Positions 1-8,742 are shown, numbered from the stretch's first letter. The stretch is DNA of 64,000 bases from Paenibacillus sp. FSL R5-0345 (GCF_000758585.1 NZ_CP009281.1:2418001-2482000), one strand, 5' to 3'. Made by a program: numbers and translations. Notes: generated by a model from the letters alone, not told the origin.

Positions 1-728
1 AAGATCCCTTCGAGGCCTTCAGCAGGAACGCTCTGTAGGATGGCTGAGCGGAACTCTGCTGCCGTCGAGAGCGTTGGTGTAACAATCAGCCACAGCTTGC
101 CATTATCGTCATACAACATGCCTGAGCGCATTCGTTTCTCATCAGCATAAGGAAGATGTTCTTCGGCGATCGCAGCTTGCCAGAGATCCTCATGCTTCAG
201 ATTCATACTAATACCACCTTGTGCAAAATAATGCTGGCGATCCGAAACGTTCAACTCTTCTCCCGAAGAGACAACCTGTACGGATAAGCTCTGACTGGCA
301 CCATCCCAGACTAGGGTTCCGCGTGCATATTTAGCGTTAAACCAGCCGGAACCGTACGCCTTTTTAACCCCGTTAGTAGGGATATCATTCATGATAGCAA
401 TAGATAGAAGTGCATCTCCATAGAAGAAGCCTCCATTAATCCCATATGCAATCACTTGCTGAAGGGGGGCACCAGCGGCTCTGAGTTGAACATCTTCTGG
501 CGAAAGTGACATCATATAGAGTTGTACATTTTCTGGACTCACGGTCTCTAAATAGGTGTAAGTGTGAGGAAGACCGTCAAAGGGATCTTCCTTATGATTT
601 CTGGATAACAGGAACATTGATAGTACGGCTGCTGCTATCAAGAGCAGCAGGAGTGAGACAATCAGCCATTGTCTACGTCGCCAGAGCTGCTTTAACTTGC
701 CAGTGCTAGACTCAGTTAGTACCCACAT
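1..728 (-). CDS. Membrane-anchored phosphodiester glycosidase-like protein (NAGPA/DUF2233 type), C-terminus cut by window edge
   Basis: I read this frame from the reverse strand: ATG at 728-726 and 242 open codons running off the left edge. Residues 1-20 are basic (ending RRRQW), followed by one transmembrane helix at about 21-41 and an extracytoplasmic domain. Residues 97-104 read INGGFFYG, the signature found in the NAGPA/phosphodiester glycosidase fold, so a secreted-side hydrolase tethered to the membrane is the best guess. The start overlaps the end of the upstream aminopeptidase gene by 17 bp, suggesting one operon. Substrate unknown; the family call rests mainly on one motif. Confidence 0.6.
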   Translation of the reverse strand, partial: MWVLTESSTGKLKQLWRRRQWLIVSLLLLLIAAAVLSMFLLSRNHKEDPFDGLPHTYTYLETVSPENVQLYMMSLSPEDVQLRAAGAPLQQVIAYGINGGFFYGDALLSIAIMNDIPTNGVKKAYGSGWFNAKYARGTLVWDGASQSLSVQVVSSGEELNVSDRQHYFAQGGISMNLKHEDLWQAAIAEEHLPYADEKRMRSGMLYDDNGKLWLIVTPTLSTAAEFRSAILQSVPAEGLEGI

Positions 729-1755
729 AAGCAGCGAGAAGCTTAGCAGTGTTTACTACAGCTTGCTTATGTGTACGTTCCATGGAGTGGGAGGCATGCA
801 CACCTGGGCCGATCAGTGCAGCACGAATATTATTACCACCTCGAAGGGCAGCGGATGCGTCGGAGCCGTACATTGGATAGATATCAACGGCATAAGGAAT
901 CGCGAGTGCTTCTGCCAGCTCAATCAAACGGCCAGTCATAACATAATCGTAAGGGCCGGAAGAATCTTTTGCACAGATGGACACATCGGTTTCTTTACAG
1001 CTAAGATCGTCGCCCATGGCGCCCATATCGACTGCGATCATTTCATTAATCTCACCAGGAATCCAAGCTGTGCCGTGTCCTACTTCTTCATAGTTCGAGA
1101 TGAGGAAGGAAAGGTTATGGAGCGGTTTCCAGCCTTCACGCTTCATACTTTCCAACAGTCCAAGTAGGGCTGCAACGCTCGCCTTATCATCCAGATGACG
1201 AGATTTAATATACCCGCTAGGTGTAATCACAGCACGTGCATCGAAGGAAATGAAGTCACCAACGGAAATGCCAAGCTTGAGTACATCCTCTTTGGTGGAT
1301 ACAAGCTCATCGATCCGTACTTCCATGTTTTCCTCTGAACGTTTGAATTCACGAGCATCTGGATATACGTGAACGGATGGGTGGCTGGTTAAAATGGTTC
1401 CAGTATAGCTTCTGCCGCTGCGGGTATGAATTACGCAGTATTCATTCTCGATGCTATGCATAGTGAAGCCGCCAACAGAGGTCAGTCGCAGAGTACCATT
1501 AGATGTAATGGAGCGAACCATGCCTCCAAGGGTATCTACGTGAGCGCTGATGCCGATTGTACGGGAAGGATCAAGGCCTGGGACGGTTAGAATTACGCCG
1601 CCTTTTTCATTCCAGCTTAGTGGTACATTCAATGCTGCCGCTTCTTCTGCTACAAGATTCATGACTTGTGCTGTGAAGCCGCTGGGGCTCGGTGTATCAA
1701 GCAATTTTTTTAGGATTGAAAGTATGTAATCTTCGTTTGGTTGAATGGTAATCAT
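712..1755 (-). CDS. M42 family metallo-aminopeptidase
   Basis: A 347-residue cytosolic dinuclear-metal peptidase that trims N-terminal residues from peptides (M42, glutamyl-aminopeptidase/FrvX/YtoP group). Visible metal and catalytic elements: AHVDT at 71-75, HLDDKAS at 187-193, the catalytic EE pair at 223-224, a metal-ligand Asp in AVDMGAMG near 243, and the C-terminal VHASHS metal-ligand region near 320. Length is normal for the family. The ATG shares one base with the TAA stop of the LapA-like gene upstream (TAATG), so translation is probably coupled, and the next gene downstream overlaps its end. Confidence 0.9.
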   Translation of the reverse strand: MITIQPNEDYILSILKKLLDTPSPSGFTAQVMNLVAEEAAALNVPLSWNEKGGVILTVPGLDPSRTIGISAHVDTLGGMVRSITSNGTLRLTSVGGFTMHSIENEYCVIHTRSGRSYTGTILTSHPSVHVYPDAREFKRSEENMEVRIDELVSTKEDVLKLGISVGDFISFDARAVITPSGYIKSRHLDDKASVAALLGLLESMKREGWKPLHNLSFLISNYEEVGHGTAWIPGEINEMIAVDMGAMGDDLSCKETDVSICAKDSSGPYDYVMTGRLIELAEALAIPYAVDIYPMYGSDASAALRGGNNIRAALIGPGVHASHSMERTHKQAVVNTAKLLAAYVGTN

Positions 1756-2066
1756 TAGTTAAGTCCTCCTGTTAGGCCATCATTGTCTGTGTTAAAAGAA
1801 TCTAAAGAAGTGTCGGCATCACGAAGTTTGGTTAGCTCTGCAGTTAGGCTTTTAATTTGTTTTTGTAGTTTGTACTGGCGAAAAATACCGTAAGAACCCA
1901 CGATGATTCCACCAATTAACGCGCAGCCCAGAATAACTAGGATCAGCGGTATATTAACTACATCAAAACCGAAATTGACTTGAACGGGATCCACGTTGAT
2001 GACTGCAAATATGGCTGTTAGCAGCGCAAAGATCAGACCTGCAATTAAAGACCATTGAATTCTCAT
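1755..2066 (-). CDS. LapA-domain (DUF1049) small membrane protein
   Basis: A 103-residue protein with two transmembrane helices (about 5-25 and 40-63) joined by a short loop, then a coiled-coil-like cytoplasmic tail rich in K, Q, L and E. This is the LapA/DUF1049 layout, and the VNFGFDVVNIPL segment between the helices fits. Family members are small inner-membrane proteins; the Gram-positive versions have no settled function. It heads an operon with the M42 peptidase (1-bp overlap) and follows the pepF terminator. RBS GAGGAAG lies just before the ATG. Confidence 0.75.
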   Translation of the reverse strand: MRIQWSLIAGLIFALLTAIFAVINVDPVQVNFGFDVVNIPLILVILGCALIGGIIVGSYGIFRQYKLQKQIKSLTAELTKLRDADTSLDSFNTDNDGLTGGLN

Positions 2067-2101
2067 TGAATTCTTCCTCCTCAGGGGATATAACAGAATA
2101 A

Positions 2102-2130
2102 AATCCCTTGCCCAAATTGGGCAAGGGATT
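2102..2130 (-). terminator. Intrinsic terminator of pepF
   Basis: A near-perfect 14-bp inverted repeat (AATCCCTTGCCCAA and its complement, one-base centre). Read on the minus strand it is followed by TTTTATT. It lies 24 bp after the pepF stop. Confidence 0.85.
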
Positions 2131-2153
2131 AATGCAATACTAAACTCTCTGCC

Positions 2154-3944
2154 TTATTTGGTCAACTGTTCCATTTGAGCGATAACATCTTCGAAGACAC
2201 TCATCGCTTCGCGAATCGGCTCAGGAGAAGACATATCAACACCAGCTTTAGACAGAATATTAATGGAGTAGTCACTGCCGCCACTCTTCAGGAAGCCGAG
2301 GTAACGATCTACCGCAGGTTTACCTTCTTCAAGAATTTGTTTGGCAAAGCTAGTCGCTGCTGAGAAGCCGGTTGCGTATTTATAAACATAGAAGCTGTTA
2401 TAGAAATGCGGAATCCGCGCCCATTCCATCTCGATATCCTGATCTACAACCATTTCTTTACCATAGTATTTAACATTCAGGTCATAGTAGATGCTTGAAA
2501 GATCTTGTGGAGTAAGCGATTCGCCTTCTTCCACACGCTGATGAATGATTTTCTCGAACTCCGCGAACATTGTCTGCCGGAAGATCGTTGTCCGGAACTG
2601 ATCAGCATAGTAGGTGAGCAAATACATTTTTTCTTTAGGATCTGTAGACTTTTTGAGTAAATAATCCATTAGCAGCGCCTCGTTAGTAGTAGAAGCAACC
2701 TCTGCTAGGAAAATCGTGTATTGCGCATCACGATAATTCAGAGCGTTATCTGAAAAATACGAGTGTAATGCATGGCCCATCTCATGCGCCAATGTAAACA
2801 TACTGTTTAAATTATCATTATGGTTCAACAGTACGAAAGGATGCGTACCGTATGGGCCCCAGCTGTAAGCCCCAGACCGTTTATTCTCGTTCTCATAGAC
2901 ATCGATCCATCCGTTGTCGTAGCCTTTTTGCAGCACATTCAGATAATCTTCACCGAGCGGTTTGAGACCCTCTTTAGTGATTTTTTTGGCTTCTTCATAG
3001 GTGATATCTAATTTATATTCATCAACAAGCGGGGCAAACAGATCATACATATGTAGCTCATCGACACCCAGCAGCTTCTGACGCAGTTTCATATAACGGT
3101 GCATCAGTGGAAGGCTTTCGTGTATCGTATCAATCAAGTTGGTGTAAACCTCTTTCGGAATGTTATCACCATAGAGTGACATTTCCATTACAGAAGGATA
3201 CTTGCGAATCCGTGAGTAGAACACGTTTTTATTCACATTGGCGCTAAGCGTTGCTGCGATAGTGTTCTTCTGCTTCCGGTAGGTATCGTAGACTGCTTTA
3301 AAAGCATTGCGGCGAACCTCACGGTCACTACTTTCGAGAAACTTGATATAGTTGCCATGAGTCAGCTCAACTTCTTTGCCATCCTCATCTTTGATCTTAG
3401 GGAATTTCAGATCCGCATTGTTCAGCATACTGAAAATATTCTGAGGCGCTTGAGCTAAATTTCCTACCTGAGCGAGCAGTGCTTCTTCGGCCTTAGAAAG
3501 CACATGGGCTTTTTCGCGTTTCATTTCAGTTAAGGTGAATTTATAAGCGGATAGGTTCGGATCGGCGATGAACTGGTCCAACTTCTCGTTAGGCAACGCC
3601 AGAATTTCTGGGGTTACAAAAGATAAGGCTTCACCTGCTTCAATACCAAGCTTTTTCGCTTTGGAGGACAAAGCTTGATAGTCAGGATTAGCTGTGTCTT
3701 CATCTTGACGCATATGTGCATACACATAAAGTCGTTCAGTTAGAATAGACAGTTTGTCATCCAGCTCAAAACATTTTTTTAGAGCATCCGCGGAATCTAG
3801 TGTACCCTGAAAATCCGCAGCTTTTTTGATTAGGGATTTAGCTTCTGCATATTCTGCATCCCAATCCTTCTGAGAAGCAAACACATCCTCAAGCTTCCAA
3901 CGATTCTCAGCAGGTACTTCGCTTCTCTTCAATAATTGTTCCAT
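2154..3944 (-). CDS. pepF: Oligoendopeptidase F (M3 family)
   Basis: A zinc metallopeptidase of 596 residues that cleaves short peptides, normally in the cytosol. The HExxH motif is HEMGHALH at about residues 387-394, with the downstream Glu-containing helix (AEVASTTNE) supplying the third ligand. I place the start at 3944 because AGGAGG sits 7 nt upstream and the protein then begins MEQLLKRSEV, as is usual for PepF. The frame stays open upstream to an ATG at 4070 that has its own GAGGAGG; that extension adds 42 residues with a hydrophobic LLLVLSLLPG stretch (see findings). Monocistronic, ended by the hairpin at 2102-2130. Confidence 0.92.
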   Translation of the reverse strand: MEQLLKRSEVPAENRWKLEDVFASQKDWDAEYAEAKSLIKKAADFQGTLDSADALKKCFELDDKLSILTERLYVYAHMRQDEDTANPDYQALSSKAKKLGIEAGEALSFVTPEILALPNEKLDQFIADPNLSAYKFTLTEMKREKAHVLSKAEEALLAQVGNLAQAPQNIFSMLNNADLKFPKIKDEDGKEVELTHGNYIKFLESSDREVRRNAFKAVYDTYRKQKNTIAATLSANVNKNVFYSRIRKYPSVMEMSLYGDNIPKEVYTNLIDTIHESLPLMHRYMKLRQKLLGVDELHMYDLFAPLVDEYKLDITYEEAKKITKEGLKPLGEDYLNVLQKGYDNGWIDVYENENKRSGAYSWGPYGTHPFVLLNHNDNLNSMFTLAHEMGHALHSYFSDNALNYRDAQYTIFLAEVASTTNEALLMDYLLKKSTDPKEKMYLLTYYADQFRTTIFRQTMFAEFEKIIHQRVEEGESLTPQDLSSIYYDLNVKYYGKEMVVDQDIEMEWARIPHFYNSFYVYKYATGFSAATSFAKQILEEGKPAVDRYLGFLKSGGSDYSINILSKAGVDMSSPEPIREAMSVFEDVIAQMEQLTK

Positions 3945-4165
3945 AGAAACCCTCCTAGAATGATGAGATGTAGTAGGCATAATCTCCCTCGGCAATACTG
4001 TAGATGATAAATCACCCGGTAGCAAGCTGAGCACAAGTAGAAGAGGGATGGACTTGGGTGAAATAGGCATAACGTCCTCCTCTTGAAAGTAGAGTCGGCT
4101 TATTATGCCCTGTTAAGTCCTGATTATTAATGTTTAGTCTTCTTTAAAATATATGAAAGTATAAG

Positions 4166-4336
4166 TTATGCCAATAAGCTATAAATAACAAAGATGAAGG
4201 CGAACAGAATCATAATGACAGCAGTTAAGGCCATGCCCCGCTTAAATTGCGGCGGGACACGATCCTTAGTCATAATTAGAACTGCGCCTAGACATAAGAC
4301 TAGGACAACATAAATCGCGATATTTTCTGTATTCAT
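4166..4336 (-). CDS. Small two-helix membrane protein, function unknown
   Basis: A 56-residue frame below the usual ORF cut-off: ATG at 4336-4334, TAA at 4166. It reads as hydrophobic helix (about 6-22), short charged loop (MTKDRVPPQFKRG) and second hydrophobic helix (about 35-54). It starts 6 bp after the stop of the upstream hypothetical gene, with only a weak AGG upstream, so it is probably translated as its operon partner. I recognise no family. Confidence 0.6.
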   Translation of the reverse strand: MNTENIAIYVVLVLCLGAVLIMTKDRVPPQFKRGMALTAVIMILFAFIFVIYSLLA

Positions 4337-4342
4337 ATTCTG

Positions 4343-4576
4343 TTATACCTGTTTGAAAGCTGCGATAATATTTTTGTACTCTTCTTCATTATCTTTATAA
4401 GATTCTTTGTTGAATCGGTTGTTCACCCACTGCATCATAGCTGGACGACTAAGGAAGGTATGTGTTTCTTCTCCCCATTGATCGGAGATTTCGCGAAGAA
4501 CGATATAACGTCCTTGTACTTCTACCGTCATCATATTCCATTTGTCTGTTTTGTATATTTCATGTTTTTTGATCAT
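4343..4576 (-). CDS. Hypothetical small basic protein
   Basis: A 77-residue soluble protein beginning MIKKHEIYKTDKWNM. Two in-frame ATGs lie a few codons apart; I choose 4576 because AGGGTGG is 8 nt upstream of it and too close to the other. The sequence mixes beta-strand (TVEVQGRYIVLREI) and helical C-terminal parts rich in N, K and E. It sits divergent from the cold-shock gene and is followed by a tiny membrane protein gene. No family recognised; a longer start at 4615 is possible but lacks an RBS. Confidence 0.6.
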   Translation of the reverse strand: MIKKHEIYKTDKWNMMTVEVQGRYIVLREISDQWGEETHTFLSRPAMMQWVNNRFNKESYKDNEEEYKNIIAAFKQV

Positions 4577-4675
4577 TATCATTACCACCCTGGCGATTTT
4601 TGGCTTTTGGCTCAATGATAACGCACAGGAGAAGGGAAAAGCAAATTAAATCACATATTTAAAGGTCTAGACAGA

Positions 4676-4704
4676 TTGATTTGAGTAGAAGATTGCAGTA
4701 TAAT
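4676..4704 (+). promoter_or_regulatory. Sigma-A promoter of the cold-shock gene
   Basis: TTGATT (4676-4681), 17-bp spacer, perfect TATAAT (4699-4704). The predicted start near 4711 gives a 40-nt leader that opens with the 14-bp palindrome CGCCATATATGGCG (4714-4727), just upstream of AGGAGG. Confidence 0.75.
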
Positions 4705-4750
4705 ATAGTTATACGCCATATATGGCGGTTATTTTTAGGAGGTTGTTCAA

Positions 4751-4948
4751 TTGAAAGGTACAGTAAAATGGTTTAACGCAGAAAAAGGTTATGGTTTTCT
4801 TCAAGTAGAAGGCGGCGAAGATGTATTCGTACACTTCTCAGCAATTCAAGGTGAAGGATTCAAAACTTTGGACGAAGGTCAAGAAGTAGAATTCGATATC
4901 ACTGATGGTAATCGTGGACCGCAAGCTGAAAACGTAGTAAAATTATAA
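4751..4948 (+). CDS. Cold-shock protein (CspA/CspB family)
   Basis: A 65-residue single cold-shock domain RNA/ssDNA chaperone. RNP1 is KGYGFLQV (about 13-20) and RNP2 is DVFVHFSAI (about 25-33). The start is TTG at 4751, supported by AGGAGG 8 nt upstream and by the standard [10 protein letters not shown]-terminus. It is a single-gene transcript with its own sigma-A promoter, a palindromic 5' leader and a strong terminator at 5033-5063. Confidence 0.95.
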   Translation: MKGTVKWFNAEKGYGFLQVEGGEDVFVHFSAIQGEGFKTLDEGQEVEFDITDGNRGPQAENVVKL

Positions 4949-5032
4949 GAAACGGCAAAGACAGTTTAGCTGTCTGCTATAAATATATAATTTACTTGGC
5001 AAGCCCTTGCAAGAGTGGTTACCAAACTATAG

Positions 5033-5063
5033 AACACAGTTCTTTCGGGAACTGTGTTTTTTT
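5033..5063 (+). terminator. Terminator of the cold-shock gene
   Basis: Arms AACACAGTTC and GAACTGTGTT around TTTCGG, followed by seven or more T. Confidence 0.9.
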
Positions 5064-5091
5064 ACGTCTATTATTCATCAATTTAAATAGA

Positions 5092-5133
5092 AAAGGTCTT
5101 TGCATTCCCAAGTGAGGGACAGCAAAGACCTTT
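5092..5133 (-). terminator. Terminator of the MFS gene
   Basis: 12-bp arms AAAGGTCTTTGC / GCAAAGACCTTT with an 18-nt loop. On the minus strand a TTTTCTATTT tract follows. It lies 30 bp after the MFS stop. Confidence 0.8.
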
Positions 5134-5162
5134 CTATATTTTGAGTGTTTAGAAGTGTTCTA

Positions 5163-6410
5163 TTATAGTGAGGCTCTTTTGTTTGTTTTCTCTGAGTAAC
5201 GTATCGAACCTCGATAGATATCTAATAAATGTTGTCCTAAAAAACCTACTAAGGCAAGGAGGCTGAAACCAACCGCTACCATATAAAAGGTGAAGCGTCC
5301 AGCTTCCTGATAGATCATTCCACCAAATGTACCACTTAGAAGTCCAGCTGCACTTGACCAAACAACTGTGTAGATTGCAAGACCGGTTGCTCGGAGACGA
5401 TCAGGAATAATCCGAGTGATATAACGGACACATGTTACAAAAAAGACGCCAAATGTCAGGCTATGCAAGGCTTGAATCGCGATTATAGAGCCTGGATGAT
5501 CGGCGAGCGCCATTAGTAGAAAGCGAAGGGCATACATGAAACTGGCTAAAATTAATAAGGGCAGTTCTTTAAATTTGTCGCCGTATTTGCCGAGTATAAA
5601 TAATACAGGGATTTCACTTAGGGCTGAGGCAAGAAGAGCCCAGCCGATCACTTCCTCGCCAGCACCCAGATTCTTTAAACTGATGGTGAGAAAGGCTTCG
5701 TTCATTCTATGGCCTAGTGCGAGTACAAAGACACAGCCGAAGAACCACAGCACCTCTTTTTGCAAAAGAATATCTTTAAGCCCGTGCTCTTTCTTAACAG
5801 GTTTGGTAGTAACTGCTTCCTGATCGGGAAGCTCTGGAACAGGTTTTTTGACATCCTTAAGGCCAATTGTAATTAGAAGCGCGATTATTATGATAATAAT
5901 ACATAAGGTTAGACTCCAGGTAGCACCTAAAGCTCTAAGCGCATAACCGACTGTTAAAGCAAAGAAAGAATAGCCCAATGAGCCAAATACACGAATTGTA
6001 ATGAAGTTTCGTCCGTGCCGCTCCGCAATTTTGATGGCCATTGTATCAGCAAGCGGAAAAACAGGGTAATAGAAGAAGTAGAAAAAGGACAAAATAAGCA
6101 TAACGGAAGAAAATTCGGTCGCTCTGGCTAATAGAAGTCCGGTTACTAATTGTCCCGCGAGTAAAATAAACATGATTTTTCGAATGGTGCCCAGCTTATC
6201 GCTCATCATACTCCAGAAGAGATTGGATAGGATGGAGATGAGGGGTCCGAGGGAATACAAGTAGCCCACCTGAGAACTGCTAAACCCCAGATGTGTGTAG
6301 AATAATGGAAAGTAGGATACTACAAGAACGCTGGTACCATAAATCGTAAATAGAAAGGAACGAAGCCAATTTTGATCACTGTAAGGGCTTCCGGTCCGTT
6401 TTGAAAACAT
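5163..6410 (-). CDS. MFS transporter (HcaT/MFS_1-like family)
   Basis: A 415-residue polytopic membrane protein with about 12 transmembrane helices in two halves, separated by a cytoplasmic loop near 195-215 (KKPVPELPDQEAVTTKP). The loop between helices 2 and 3 holds the MFS-like MMSDKLGTIRK motif near 68-78. It resembles the sugar/phenylpropionate-permease-like HcaT/YwbF group, but the substrate cannot be read. The start at 6410 has GAGGAG 9 nt upstream. Monocistronic, divergent from ytpB. Confidence 0.8.
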   Translation of the reverse strand: MFSKRTGSPYSDQNWLRSFLFTIYGTSVLVVSYFPLFYTHLGFSSSQVGYLYSLGPLISILSNLFWSMMSDKLGTIRKIMFILLAGQLVTGLLLARATEFSSVMLILSFFYFFYYPVFPLADTMAIKIAERHGRNFITIRVFGSLGYSFFALTVGYALRALGATWSLTLCIIIIIIALLITIGLKDVKKPVPELPDQEAVTTKPVKKEHGLKDILLQKEVLWFFGCVFVLALGHRMNEAFLTISLKNLGAGEEVIGWALLASALSEIPVLFILGKYGDKFKELPLLILASFMYALRFLLMALADHPGSIIAIQALHSLTFGVFFVTCVRYITRIIPDRLRATGLAIYTVVWSSAAGLLSGTFGGMIYQEAGRFTFYMVAVGFSLLALVGFLGQHLLDIYRGSIRYSEKTNKRASL

Positions 6411-6536
6411 GAAAGTGCACTCCTCTGAAATTGAAATATGCCTAGTATAGCATAAAGCAATGAAGGGTTATGTGTTTTATTCTTGAATTGCTTTATTTCT
6501 GAATCTTTCATAATTTTACGAAAGTGATTTTGTTGT

Positions 6537-6566
6537 TTGTACAAATACGTCTGATCATATTATAAT
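6537..6566 (+). promoter_or_regulatory. Promoter of ytpB
   Basis: TTGTAC (6537-6542), 18-bp spacer, TATAAT (6561-6566), 30 bp ahead of the GTG start. Confidence 0.6.
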
Positions 6567-6596
6567 AAGTGGTGATTTGGATAAGGAGACAACAAT

Positions 6597-7694
6597 GTGG
6601 AGGCACTATCATTGAGTGAATTAGAGCAAGGCCGTAACCTTAGCCCGCGTGGCCCTATCGGGCTTATGAACAGGGTCTATAAGTACGTGCTGCCTGAAGT
6701 GAGAGAATGTCTCCACTTCTGGCGCCAAGATGCGAATGGGATTCCCGATCCCGAGCTCCGGAAGCAAGCACTTGCCAGCATTGAGACGAAAGAGTTTCAT
6801 TGCATAGGTGGAGGTATTTATGCCGCCGGCAATTTATCGATGAGACATATACTTATTCCGCTTATTGTTGCTTATCAAACTATCAGTGATTATCTAGATA
6901 ATTTATGTGATCGCAGTACTTCGCTTGATCCTGCAGATTTCAGGCTGCTGCATCAATCTATGCTGGATGCCATTGATCCAAACGCTGAACCTGTGAATTA
7001 TTATGCGCTTCGTGATGAACAGAATGACGGTGGATACTTGTATAGGCTGGTTCGAAAATGCCAGGAGATGATCTCACTGCTGCCAGGTTATTCCGCTGCT
7101 GCAGCGGAGATTCGTGACTTGGCTGTGCTGTATACAGATTTGCAGGTATATAAGCATATCCGCCCGGAACTCAGGGAAACAGCCCTGAAGGAATGGTGGG
7201 AGCAGCAGGGTAGCCGTGCTCCGCATCTGCAATGGAACGAGTTTGCGGCTGCGACGGGCTCTACTTTAGGCGTATTCATGCTTTTTCTATCCGCATGTGA
7301 TCCGAAGCTAAGCAAGTCTTCTTCGGAATCGATCCGTGCTGCATACTTTCCACATGTGTGCGGATTGCACATTATGCTGGATTATTTGATTGATCAGGAA
7401 GAGGACCGAGCAGGCGGTGATCTTAATTTCTGCAATTATTATGACGACACGGATACCATGTTGAGTCGGATCGCTTCCATGGTTGAGTGGGCCCGCAAGG
7501 ATGTACGTGAACTGCCGGAGTCATCTATGCATCGTATGGTGATTGAGGGGTTGCTGGCACTTTATTTATCAGATCCGAAAGTTAGCGAACAGCGGGAAGT
7601 TCGCACTGTGTCTAAGAGCCTAATGAGAGGAAGTCCGCTTACAAGGCTGTTCTTCTTCGCTAATAGCCGCTGGATACGCAATCGTTTTTTGTAA
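6597..7694 (+). CDS. ytpB: Tetraprenyl-beta-curcumene synthase (YtpB, DUF2600)
   Basis: A 365-residue all-helical terpene synthase. In Bacillus, YtpB cyclises tetraprenyl diphosphate to tetraprenyl-beta-curcumene, the precursor of sesquarterpenes. The metal/diphosphate motif DYLDN is at 98-102 and a second acidic motif, DYLIDQEEDR, lies near 260-270; both fit DUF2600. GTG start at 6597 with AAGGAG 8 nt upstream. The cyclase partner (SqhC) is not in this window. pfkA follows after 66 bp without an obvious terminator, so some read-through is possible. Confidence 0.88.
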   Translation: MEALSLSELEQGRNLSPRGPIGLMNRVYKYVLPEVRECLHFWRQDANGIPDPELRKQALASIETKEFHCIGGGIYAAGNLSMRHILIPLIVAYQTISDYLDNLCDRSTSLDPADFRLLHQSMLDAIDPNAEPVNYYALRDEQNDGGYLYRLVRKCQEMISLLPGYSAAAAEIRDLAVLYTDLQVYKHIRPELRETALKEWWEQQGSRAPHLQWNEFAAATGSTLGVFMLFLSACDPKLSKSSSESIRAAYFPHVCGLHIMLDYLIDQEEDRAGGDLNFCNYYDDTDTMLSRIASMVEWARKDVRELPESSMHRMVIEGLLALYLSDPKVSEQREVRTVSKSLMRGSPLTRLFFFANSRWIRNRFL

Positions 7695-7760
7695 CAAGGC
7701 TGCGAAGCTTCACCTATACAACGGATGGGGCATTGCACAACTTTAAGGAGGAACAACAGA

Positions 7761-8732
7761 ATGTCAAAAATCAAAAAAATTGCAGTACTGACTAGTGGTG
7801 GAGATTCACAAGGTATGAACGCCGCTGTTCGTGCGGTTGTAAGAAGCGCACTTTATTATGGTATTGAAGTTTTTGGTGTGCAACGTGGTTATCAAGGACT
7901 TTTGAATCGCGATATCTTCCCTATGGATCTTCGCAGTGTAGGTGACATTATTCAACGTGGGGGAACCATTCTGCAATCTGCGAGATGTCTGGAGTTCACA
8001 AAGCCAGAAGGTCAACAAAAGGGCGCGGATATTCTGAATGAAATGGGCATCGATGGCCTAGTAGTTATCGGTGGCGACGGTTCTTACAAAGGTGCTAATA
8101 AACTAAGTAAACTCGGTATTAAGACGATGGCTTTACCGGGAACTATTGATAATGATATTTCCTACACAGACTACACCATTGGGTTTGATACAGCAGTTGG
8201 TGTCGTTGTAGATGCCATTAACAAGCTGCGTGACACGATGTCCTCCCATGAGCGTTCTTCCATTGTAGAAGTTATGGGACGTCATTGTGGAGATATCGCG
8301 CTACATGCAGGTCTGGCTTCTGGAGCAGAAACAATTCTCGTGCCAGAAATGCCATATGACTTGAATGAAGTTGCGGATCGTATGCGCGACAACTTTGTCA
8401 GAGGTAAACGTCACAGTATCGTCATCGTTGCTGAAGGTGTAGGTAAAGGCGAAGATGTGGCCCAAGCGCTGAAAGATCGTCATGCTTCTCTGGATGCACG
8501 GGTTACTGTACTTGGACATATTCAACGTGGAGGAACACCAACCCCTGGAGACCGGAACCTTGCTAGCCGTCTTGGTGACTTTGCCGTTCGTAAACTGATT
8601 GAAGGTGAGTCTGATAAAGGTTGCGGTATCATCAAGGGTGAACTAACCCTCACAGATATCGATCTTGTTGTAAATACTAAGAAAGACTTTGACGTGGAGT
8701 TGTACGAGCTTGCATCCCGTCTTTCTCAATAA
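7761..8732 (+). CDS. pfkA: ATP-dependent 6-phosphofructokinase
   Basis: Phosphorylates fructose 6-phosphate to fructose 1,6-bisphosphate, the committed glycolytic step. 323 residues, typical for bacterial PfkA. Seen: ATP-binding TSGGDSQGMNAAVRA (11-25), GGDGS near 104, the catalytic GTIDNDI loop near 127-133, and the MGRHCGD substrate region near 171-177. I use ATG 7761 because AAGGAGGA precedes it and the family N-terminus begins there. It is not paired with pyruvate kinase here. The terminator at 8743-8782 is shared with the convergent MATE gene. Confidence 0.96.
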   Translation: MSKIKKIAVLTSGGDSQGMNAAVRAVVRSALYYGIEVFGVQRGYQGLLNRDIFPMDLRSVGDIIQRGGTILQSARCLEFTKPEGQQKGADILNEMGIDGLVVIGGDGSYKGANKLSKLGIKTMALPGTIDNDISYTDYTIGFDTAVGVVVDAINKLRDTMSSHERSSIVEVMGRHCGDIALHAGLASGAETILVPEMPYDLNEVADRMRDNFVRGKRHSIVIVAEGVGKGEDVAQALKDRHASLDARVTVLGHIQRGGTPTPGDRNLASRLGDFAVRKLIEGESDKGCGIIKGELTLTDIDLVVNTKKDFDVELYELASRLSQ

Positions 8733-8742
8733 TTAACACACA

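Noticed and set aside
697..1167. Plus-strand open frame of 156 codons across the M42 gene
   Set aside because: It is antisense to a complete, motif-bearing peptidase gene and has no RBS or family resemblance.
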